DNA from: an uncultured Clostridia bacterium
GTDB lineage: Bacteria; Bacillota; Clostridia; Christensenellales; Borkfalkiaceae
Assembly (NCBI GenBank): GCA_947627125.1
Contig: CANQUY010000064.1
Span: 1-10,056 of the forward strand
DNA: 10,056 nt
Direction: 5' to 3'
Shown: positions 1-6,403 of the stretch, in pieces
Layout of the letters: the number at the start of each line of letters is the position of its first letter
Numbering within the stretch: position 1 is the stretch's first letter
The notes under the pieces: model-generated
Database searches by the model: none
Told to the model about the DNA's origin: nothing
The model's input: the letters and a program-made list of their open reading frames with translations, nothing else
Translations under genes and position numbers: made by a program

Positions 1-2
1 CC

Positions 3-866
3 CGCGAGGGCTTCTTCCCCGACCCGCTTCCCACGGAGAATTTGCACATTGCGGGGAAGTATGCGGGCGAATGGACTGCCGCGGACGAGGCGGGGACGTT
101 CACGCTCAAGATCGGCGAAACCCTCGTCTATCAGGGAGAAGAAATCGAAACAGTCCTCGACGGCGGCTACTACGAGGTGACGAACGACATGCTCACGACG
201 CCGATCGGCACAAATATCTATTTCTTCCTGTACGGCGGAACGATGCACATACTGATGTGGAACGGAGATACGGAGTGCCCCGTCGTGGACGACCATATCT
301 TCAGCGGCGCGGACGTAGGCAGTAGTTACACCTTTGCCGAACCCTTCCGCGGCACATGGAAGAGCGGGGCGGGGGAGATCGTCATTTCCGAAAAGACCTT
401 CACCCTCGGCGGCCAAACGATCTCGGTGAACGGCTCCGACGACGCATTTTTCTTCACCGCGGACGGCAAGCTGTACGAGGTCCGCTTCTATGCGGGAAGC
501 GACTATATCCTGCAAATTTCCTCGGAAGTTTACGGGAGCGACGGGCTCCTTGCGGGCTACACTTACGAATATTATTTCAAGGAAAACCGCCCCGCAGTCA
601 CGCTCGATACGGCCCTCGAGGGGACGTGGACGGGAGAAAATTCCACACTTATCGTTCAAAACGGCGCAATTGATTGGAACGGAGAGAGCGTTTCCGTCAT
701 TGAGGCGGGGGAGGCGAGAGCGGACGGATTTGTCTACTTCGTCGCCGCCGCGGGAAACGTCTACGAGCTTTCCCTCCTCGACACTGCCTACACGGCGGGC
801 GCACACACGCCTGTATGGGAGCTCACCCTCTCGGGCACGGACGGCACGTTCACCTTCACAAAGTAA
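3..866 (+). CDS. C-terminal part of a repeat-built, probably surface-exposed protein (5' partial)
   Basis: I do not recognise a named family. The frame is open to the left edge, and 13 codons precede the first possible start (TTG at 42), which has no ribosome site, so the true start lies outside the window. The 287 visible residues end at TAA 864-866. They form three units of about 90 residues, each opening with G-x-W (W11, W106 and W196, counted from the TTG), followed by short strands rich in Thr, Tyr, Phe and Gly that alternate with turns such as D-G-K and N-G. This is the look of secreted beta-sheet domains. No catalytic motif, membrane segment or sortase signal is visible, and only one cysteine is present. 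The next gene, 45 bases on, encodes a much larger lipoprotein of similar style, so this one is probably also a cell-surface lipoprotein; its signal peptide would be upstream. The reading frame is certain, the role is unknown. Confidence 0.85.
   Translation, partial: REGFFPDPLPTENLHIAGKYAGEWTAADEAGTFTLKIGETLVYQGEEIETVLDGGYYEVTNDMLTTPIGTNIYFFLYGGTMHILMWNGDTECPVVDDHIFSGADVGSSYTFAEPFRGTWKSGAGEIVISEKTFTLGGQTISVNGSDDAFFFTADGKLYEVRFYAGSDYILQISSEVYGSDGLLAGYTYEYYFKENRPAVTLDTALEGTWTGENSTLIVQNGAIDWNGESVSVIEAGEARADGFVYFVAAAGNVYELSLLDTAYTAGAHTPVWELTLSGTDGTFTFTK
51..863 (+). repeat. Three tandem protein repeats of about 90 residues
   Basis: Units begin near 51, 345 and 612. Each starts with G-(x)-W, then a strand of the L-x-I type, a turn, and a Y/F-rich strand about 40 residues later (YFFLYG, FFFTADGKLYEV, VYFVAAAGNVYEL). 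The tryptophans are 95 and 90 residues apart. Units 2 and 3 are the most alike (L/F-x-G-T-W, then ADG/AAG-x-x-YE). Similarity is at protein level only; the DNA copies have diverged, so the duplications are old. Confidence 0.6.
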
Positions 867-900
867 GTAAAATCGACAATAACCTCGAAATTTTTGAAAA

Positions 901-905
901 AGGAG
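901..905 (+). promoter_or_regulatory. Ribosome binding site fixing the start of the giant lipoprotein
   Basis: AGGAG lies six bases before ATG 912. An in-frame TTG at 894 would start upstream of this site and add six charged residues ahead of the signal peptide. The site and the signal peptide both favour ATG 912. Confidence 0.8.
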
Positions 906-911
906 ACGGAA

Positions 912-3900
912 ATGAAACATTTACGGAACGTCTTTGCGGTCATCTTCGGCATGGTCTGCGTGCTGTCGCTATCCCTTATTGCTGTCGCCTGCGGCGGCGA
1001 CGAAGGGGGGAACGGAAGCAAGACCGTCGGATATACTGCCGAAGTCTATCTCGAGGCGGAGAGCGGCTATTCGCTCAGCGCGGAACACGGCTTCGGCGGC
1101 GAGGGTGAGATCGGGGCGAGCGTCACGGTCACCCCGCCCGCCATTGACGGCTACGCATTCAAGGAGGGCGACGCGGAGAACGTCATCACGCTGACCCTCT
1201 CCGAAAACGCGGCCGACAACGTCTTTAAGCTCTATTACGACCGCCTTTCCGTCCTCTCCTATGATGCGAACGCACCGCAGGGGACTGCGGCCTCGGGCAG
1301 AACGGCAAGCTCCGTTGCGGGCGAGAACGGCACGGCGACGGCGGCCGAAAACGGATTCACCATCCGCGGCTACCGCTTCGCAGGCTGGAGCTACACGCGG
1401 AACGGCAGGGCGGAAGTCAAAGCGGGCGACACCGTGACTTTGACGGAAAACCTCACCCTCTATGCCGTTTGGGACCGCGGCTATGCCGACCGCTTCGGCG
1501 GCACCGACTATGTGTTCCCCCTTTCGGACGGGAGCGGGAAGCTCGTCATGCAGCGCGGCGGCGCGGAATTTGAAACAGAGCTCTCGGGCACAACGTTCTC
1601 CTTCACCCTTCCGAACGGCGAAAAGCGCACGGGCAAGCTCTTCAGCGATACCTACACCTTTGCCTATGCGCAGGAGGACCTCGCGGGCGAATATATCCAC
1701 CACAGCGGCTATTGGAATAAGGATGACATAAACGGCGAAATTGCGCCCGACGAAAACACTAAGCTCACCCTCGACGAGTACGGCAGCGCGACCTTCCGCG
1801 GCCTCGACGCTAACGGCAGAGCGGTCACCGAAGTCGGCTATATCTCCATCTACAGCTACGGCACAGCGCCCGAGTATATCTTTCTCATCAGCGAGGGCGC
1901 AAACGCGGGCGGCGGCTTTGTCTTTCATTTGGGCGAATACAACGGCGAACCCGTCTACTCGAGCACCAACGGCGAGGCGGGAATGTACTATCTCTCCATC
2001 ACGCCCGACGGCAATATCTACTACTTGCAGGATGCGAGCATCCAGCTCGACGGCTACGGCAACCTGCTCATGCAGTACACCGACTATACGGGCGAATGGG
2101 AGGGCAGATATTGGATCGAGAATATCTACGATTTCAACGAGTATGCCTATCTCTACAAATTGAATCTCCGCATCTACGATGACGAAGAAAACCACACCCT
2201 TCACAGGCTCGGCTACGACGTGCAGGACGGGATCCTCAGCATCTCCTGCTACACGATGCCGCTGAGCGACGACATGTACGTCTACGTTCAGCCCAACGTG
2301 GAGGCGGGGGAGTACGCCAACGCCGAGGACGGCTCCACCTTGAGGCTCGACGGCTTCAAGACCTTTGCGGACAGCGCAGTCTATACGGTGAACGGCGTCA
2401 CGCACTACGGCTCCTATGAAACGGTCTGGCCCGATCAGGGGAACCGCCTCACCGTCATCGTGCGGGAGAGGGATCTCGGCGGCAACGACCTCGGCCGAAC
2501 CTACACCTTCGGCATCGAGATGCAGCTAAACGATGACAGATCCTTCGAGATCAAGGATTCCTTCACCCTCATTTCTCAGCAGAGCGGCGGAACGGGCTAC
2601 CGTCTTCTCGGCGGGGAAGGCATTCTCAACGACGTCATCACGGTCTACCGCACCCCCTACGAGGGCGTGAGCGGCGCATATGCTGCCGAATACGGCAGGG
2701 TGAACTATGCGGGCGGCTATACGAAGCTCGCGGACGGCTACGTCACGCTGAATACGCTGGGCTGCGCAGAGCTCTGCACCTTCACGCGGACGGAACTTGC
2801 GTCGGACAGCGGGGAGAGCGTGCCGAAGAGCATGATCTTCGAGGTCGCCCAAACGTACGACAACTACATGATCCTCTACAACGTATTCCTCGTATTCAGT
2901 TCGAAAGGGGAATCGGGGACCGTCAAAAACTACGTCGAACTCACCGACGAGGAGAGCGGCGCGAAGATCTGGTATACCTCCGTTTCCGCGGGGACTGCGA
3001 ATGTCGGCGCGCTGTACTTCGATACGGACGGAAGCGTCTACACGGGCAGTTTCAGCGTCGATGCAACGAGTTACTACTTCGGCACGGTGGGGACCTTCTA
3101 CCGCAACGAGGAGGACGGAACGGTCGCCGAGGTCTATTTCGACGTGGAACTGAGTGCAGACGGCGCGTCGGGCGTCTTTGCGGAACTCACCGAGATCGAA
3201 TACCCCGTCTTTACCATTGATTACACGGGCGCGCTCGACACGACTGTCCATCTCATGATCCGCGGCGAGGACGCGATCTGGTCGGAGAGCGGCAGCTTTG
3301 AGGGCGACGCCGTTCACGGCACCGTCCGCTATGTCGGCGAAACGGAGAATGGCGAAGTCATCATGGCCCTTCTCGGCGAGGACGGCGCAGAGATCTTCCG
3401 CTTTGTCATGGAGGACACGATCTACACCGAACCGGGCTATGAGAGCATGCAGATTACCATCTACTATGCCTACAACGCGGCGTTCGATAAGACGTATACC
3501 TCTCAGGACGGCTCGCTCACCCTCGACGGCTTCCACACAGCCTCCTACACCGACAAAAACGGCAACACGGTGACGGGAGATTACAGGCTCAGCTCAGACA
3601 GGGCGATCGTCTACGTGGGCACGGGCCGCAACAGCTATACCTTTGATATCTCGGACGGCCTCACCCTCACCGACGGCATCTACGGTTCCTATCAGATGTT
3701 TGCGGGCGGCGCATGGTGGACGGTCACCTTCGACGGCCACGGCAACGCGGCGGCGAGGCTCGCTTCGCGGAACGTGCAGGGCGTCTACAACGTGCGGGAG
3801 GACGGCAGCGTGCTCCTCTTCATCAACCTCGAGGAGGGCGTCAACAGCTACCGTCTGCGCCTCAGCTCCATTGAGGGACACGGCGAAGCGGACGTCTGGG

Positions 3901-5546
3901 AGGAGGATCTCGACGGTGCGTTTATCGGCAATGACTGGGCCGTTCTGTACCTCGACGGCTACGACAGCGGCGTCTATTACTACAGAGATGGCAGCGGCTG
4001 GACGACCGTGTACTTTGAAGTGCTCGACGAAGAGATCGGCTATATCAGCATCCGCGATACCGGCTTCAACACGCAGAACATTCTCCTCGACAGGGAGAAG
4101 GGAACCATGTCCTATCCCCGCTTTGTCGAAAGGGCCTACACCTACTACGGCGAGGATCTCTCCGCCCTCATTGTCGGAAGCGACGGCGTGATCTACATGA
4201 ATTACACCTCTGGCTACTATATCCTGACGGACAGTGTGTTCAGGGCATATCTTCTGAACAGCAGCGGCGACGGCGGCGCGCTGTACTACACGGTGGACCT
4301 CGGCAGCGCACCCGTAAACGGCGTATGGACGGTGGACGGCAAGAAGTATTACCCGTGGACGGGCATGCAGACAGTCACCTTGACGGGCACGGTGGAAGTG
4401 GATTACGAGAACACGCACGAGAGCCGTCCCGCAACGCTCACCTTCCGCTTGGACGGCGAACCTACCGTGCAGACGGCGGACAACAGCGCAACCTTCACGG
4501 TGGGCGGGGAAACGTACAGGGTCAATATCATCAGCAATTACTATGATTACGATTCCTACAGACAGCGCGGCCTCGCCATCGTCGATTGGAGCCAATATGA
4601 GTATTCTCCCGTCACCGAATACGCCTACAACGGCAACGGCGAGGGCACCTTCAAAGTGGAGGTCGTTCCCCGCGAAATGAAGATGGTTGACGGCTTCGAG
4701 CGCGAAAACGGTATCGAAAGCACGCTCACGGAGTACCGTATCGGCTTCGGCCCCATCAGTATCACCTCGCGGAAGCTCTCGGGGCACGTCTATGTGGGCG
4801 GCGGTAAGTATCTCGACTTCACCGAACGGGACATCGAAACGACGTACAGCTACGAAACCGATCAGGGCCCCCGCTACAATATCGTCTTTGAGGCGGACGG
4901 CACGACCTATTCCATGCAGTACAATAAGGAGGATTCGGACTACCGCCTTTACCTCATCGGTACCTATTCCGTGCTCGACGCGGGAGCGTATTCCGTGGGC
5001 GCGGTGAAGTACTTCTACTCCAACGGAGCGTACGACTTCACCTATCAAACGGGGGATCTGTGCGACTTCATCATCTATCAAAAGACGGCGGACGGGAGGC
5101 AGTCTGTCGTCGCCATGAGCAAGGGGCTCCACGTCGGAAGCGACAAAACGGCCAAGGGCTGGTATCTCGATATCGGGGGCTTCGATCCCATGACGGGCCG
5201 CGGCGACCCCGGCAAGATCTTTGTCGTGAACTTCACCGCCAATGCGGCCTCGGCTGCCGTTGCCGCTTACGACTTCGTACAGGCCTCGCAGGGCGACGAC
5301 GAGCATGTGAATTCCTACTTCGCCAATCTCTGCCTCAGCGGGGAGGCGGTCGCGGACATCCCGGTGCTCAACGTCAACGGCACCTTCTATGCCGTGGAGA
5401 GTTACACTTTCGCGGACGGGGCGTATACCATCACCCTCACGAGCGGGGAAGTGTTCCGCATGACCCTTCCTGTCGATACGGAGGGGAAGCATCTCACGAA
5501 CAGTGAGGGGAATTGGGTGATGACCCTCGAACTCATCGAGGAGTAA
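912..5546 (+). CDS. Giant repeat-containing lipoprotein with an InlB-type repeat (1544 aa)
   Basis: The product starts with a lipoprotein signal: Lys/Arg at residues 2-5, a hydrophobic core at about 7-24, and the lipobox I-A-V-A-C with C27 as the expected lipidated cysteine. A short Gly-rich linker follows. Residues 38-110 look like a small beta domain. Residues 112-188 match the InlB B-repeat / Listeria-Bacteroides repeat family: a Y-D-A-N strand, G-Y-R-F-A-G-W-S, then a G-D-T-V-T-L-T-E-N-L-T-L-Y-A-V-W ending. The remainder, about 1350 residues, is a chain of degenerate beta-rich units with a recurring L-T-L-D-G-aromatic motif. No protease, glycosidase or binding-site motif stands out, and there is no LPxTG signal, so lipid anchoring outside the membrane is expected. 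InlB-type repeats serve as stalks or spacers in surface proteins; an adhesion or scaffold role is an inference. Mature cysteines besides C27 are few: C446, C618, C622, C1384 and C1474. The redox-pair genes follow after 37 bases with no visible terminator. Confidence 0.92.
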   Translation: MKHLRNVFAVIFGMVCVLSLSLIAVACGGDEGGNGSKTVGYTAEVYLEAESGYSLSAEHGFGGEGEIGASVTVTPPAIDGYAFKEGDAENVITLTLSENAADNVFKLYYDRLSVLSYDANAPQGTAASGRTASSVAGENGTATAAENGFTIRGYRFAGWSYTRNGRAEVKAGDTVTLTENLTLYAVWDRGYADRFGGTDYVFPLSDGSGKLVMQRGGAEFETELSGTTFSFTLPNGEKRTGKLFSDTYTFAYAQEDLAGEYIHHSGYWNKDDINGEIAPDENTKLTLDEYGSATFRGLDANGRAVTEVGYISIYSYGTAPEYIFLISEGANAGGGFVFHLGEYNGEPVYSSTNGEAGMYYLSITPDGNIYYLQDASIQLDGYGNLLMQYTDYTGEWEGRYWIENIYDFNEYAYLYKLNLRIYDDEENHTLHRLGYDVQDGILSISCYTMPLSDDMYVYVQPNVEAGEYANAEDGSTLRLDGFKTFADSAVYTVNGVTHYGSYETVWPDQGNRLTVIVRERDLGGNDLGRTYTFGIEMQLNDDRSFEIKDSFTLISQQSGGTGYRLLGGEGILNDVITVYRTPYEGVSGAYAAEYGRVNYAGGYTKLADGYVTLNTLGCAELCTFTRTELASDSGESVPKSMIFEVAQTYDNYMILYNVFLVFSSKGESGTVKNYVELTDEESGAKIWYTSVSAGTANVGALYFDTDGSVYTGSFSVDATSYYFGTVGTFYRNEEDGTVAEVYFDVELSADGASGVFAELTEIEYPVFTIDYTGALDTTVHLMIRGEDAIWSESGSFEGDAVHGTVRYVGETENGEVIMALLGEDGAEIFRFVMEDTIYTEPGYESMQITIYYAYNAAFDKTYTSQDGSLTLDGFHTASYTDKNGNTVTGDYRLSSDRAIVYVGTGRNSYTFDISDGLTLTDGIYGSYQMFAGGAWWTVTFDGHGNAAARLASRNVQGVYNVREDGSVLLFINLEEGVNSYRLRLSSIEGHGEADVWEEDLDGAFIGNDWAVLYLDGYDSGVYYYRDGSGWTTVYFEVLDEEIGYISIRDTGFNTQNILLDREKGTMSYPRFVERAYTYYGEDLSALIVGSDGVIYMNYTSGYYILTDSVFRAYLLNSSGDGGALYYTVDLGSAPVNGVWTVDGKKYYPWTGMQTVTLTGTVEVDYENTHESRPATLTFRLDGEPTVQTADNSATFTVGGETYRVNIISNYYDYDSYRQRGLAIVDWSQYEYSPVTEYAYNGNGEGTFKVEVVPREMKMVDGFERENGIESTLTEYRIGFGPISITSRKLSGHVYVGGGKYLDFTERDIETTYSYETDQGPRYNIVFEADGTTYSMQYNKEDSDYRLYLIGTYSVLDAGAYSVGAVKYFYSNGAYDFTYQTGDLCDFIIYQKTADGRQSVVAMSKGLHVGSDKTAKGWYLDIGGFDPMTGRGDPGKIFVVNFTANAASAAVAAYDFVQASQGDDEHVNSYFANLCLSGEAVADIPVLNVNGTFYAVESYTFADGAYTITLTSGEVFRMTLPVDTEGKHLTNSEGNWVMTLELIEE
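1245..1475 (+). repeat. Single InlB B-repeat / Listeria-Bacteroides repeat unit
   Basis: Residues 112-188 of the lipoprotein carry the full family signature in order: an opening Y-D-A-N strand, a central G-Y-x-F-x-G-W-S (G153 to S160), a K-A-G-D-T turn, and the closing L-T-L-Y-A-V-W. In this family one unit forms a small beta-grasp-like module, and units often occur in tandem; only one is seen here. Confidence 0.8.
1758..4001 (+). repeat. Degenerate L-D-G repeat series within the lipoprotein
   Basis: A strand ending in L/F-D-G or L-D-E followed by an aromatic or His and Gly recurs at residues 287 (LDEYGSATF), 379 (LDGYGNLL), 479 (LDGFKTF), 871 (LDGFHTASY), 940 (FDGHGNAAA) and 1014 (LDGYDSGVY). 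Each is followed within 10-20 residues by G-x-Y or G-x-W. A weaker copy, L-N-T-L-G-C, sits near 613. Spacing is irregular, so units have been lost, inserted into or have drifted. Confidence 0.55.
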
Positions 5547-5583
5547 AATTTGCAACTTATGTGACGAAAAAGGAGGCGCAGAC

Positions 5584-6393
5584 ATGGAAAAACGCGACAA
5601 GATCCGCTTTTATTACAGCGTGTTTTTGGGCGTATTTACGGCCGTGATCGGCGTCCTCTTTCTCGCCGAGGCGGCGGACCTCTACTATGCGGGCGTGGAC
5701 GCGCTCCATGCGACGCAGGGCATGTACAGCCGCGCGGAAGTCGGGGCGAGGCTGGGCGAACTGCTCGCGCCCCTCATTCTGTGGGTGATCGCGATCGTTC
5801 TCGGCGCAGTCATCTTTGAACTCTTCCCCGCGGCGCAAAAGAAAGGCCGTCCGCGCGACGACGTGAAGCTCTATTCCCGCCTCCGCCGCAGGGCCTCCGA
5901 GGAGAAAAATCCCGACATATATGCGAAAATCAAGAAGTACGAACGGGTCCGTTTCGGCGTTCGGCTCTTTGCCCTCGCGTTCTGTTTGCTCTCCGCCGCA
6001 ATGTGCATTGCCTACCTTGCAACGGCCTCCCATTTCACCTCCCTTGCGGAGCTCAACCAAAATATCCTCGGTATGGTCGCAAACGTCCTGCCGTGGGTGG
6101 GGGCCGCGCTCGTCGTCCTCATGCTTGAGGCGGTGTTCGAGGCAATGTTCGCAAAGAAACTTTTGCCCTCCCTCAAAGCTATCGTCGGGAGCACGGCCGC
6201 CCCTCTGAAATTTGAAGCGCAAGCGGAGAAGGTGAACGCGTTTTTCGACAATAAGTGGACGATTTTGGGCATTCGCCTCGCCGTGTTCGTCCTCGCCGTG
6301 ACCTTTATCGGCCTCGGCATTGCAAACGGCGGCGCGCAGAGCGTGCTCATTAAGGCGATCAATATCTGCACCGAGTGTATCGGGCTGGGCTGA
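5584..6393 (+). CDS. Five-helix membrane protein with a C-terminal CD1871A-like C-T-E-C tail
   Basis: The 269-residue product has hydrophobic segments at about 8-30, 57-80, 124-146, 159-183 and 227-246. The two long loops at 81-123 (very rich in Arg and Lys) and 184-226 should be cytoplasmic. This puts the N-terminus inside and the C-terminus outside. The last 21 residues run G-G-A, V-L-x-K-A, then I-N-I-C-T-E-C-I-G-L-G, with C262 and C265 forming a Cys-x-x-Cys pair. This tail, with the helix before it, closely resembles the small clostridial proteins named CD1871A family CXXC motif-containing proteins, as I recall them, in which this module is nearly the whole protein. Here it is joined to four more helices that I do not recognise. 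The start is set by AGGAGG at 5571-5576, seven bases before ATG. The polyferredoxin-thioredoxin gene begins 10 bases after the stop, which supports a role in passing electrons or thiol equivalents. The coding call is firm, the exact reaction is unknown. Confidence 0.87.
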   Translation: MEKRDKIRFYYSVFLGVFTAVIGVLFLAEAADLYYAGVDALHATQGMYSRAEVGARLGELLAPLILWVIAIVLGAVIFELFPAAQKKGRPRDDVKLYSRLRRRASEEKNPDIYAKIKKYERVRFGVRLFALAFCLLSAAMCIAYLATASHFTSLAELNQNILGMVANVLPWVGAALVVLMLEAVFEAMFAKKLLPSLKAIVGSTAAPLKFEAQAEKVNAFFDNKWTILGIRLAVFVLAVTFIGLGIANGGAQSVLIKAINICTECIGLG

Positions 6394-6398
6394 GGAGG
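6393..6398 (+). promoter_or_regulatory. AGGAGG site overlapping the upstream stop; sets the polyferredoxin start
   Basis: AGGAGG begins in the last base of the TGA of the preceding gene and lies five bases before ATG 6404. The open frame extends left to 6320, but that extension overlaps the upstream gene and would put an Arg/Ser-rich stretch before the first membrane helix. ATG 6404 is therefore preferred, and the overlap suggests coupled translation. Confidence 0.8.
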
Positions 6399-6403
6399 CG
6401 GAC

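Noticed and set aside
894..911. TTG 894 as the start of the giant lipoprotein.
   Set aside because: The ribosome site at 901-905 lies downstream of it and correctly spaced for ATG 912, and the signal peptide is more typical from ATG 912.
912..5546. Giant lipoprotein as an enzyme such as a glycosidase or protease.
   Set aside because: No catalytic signature could be found along the 1544 residues; only structural repeats are visible.
3594..5600. A 668-codon open frame on the minus strand, with others at 969-2405, 2526-3536, 6359-8140 and 8857-10008.
   Set aside because: All lie antisense to well-supported genes. The + strand genes rarely use TTA, CTA or TCA codons, which keeps the opposite strand free of stops. 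The translations are rich in Arg, Val, Ala and His without any domain, and no ribosome sites precede them.
6320..6403. A longer start for the polyferredoxin-thioredoxin protein overlapping the upstream gene.
   Set aside because: It would add 28 Ser/Arg/Ala-rich residues inside the upstream coding region; AGGAGG at 6393-6398 points to ATG 6404.
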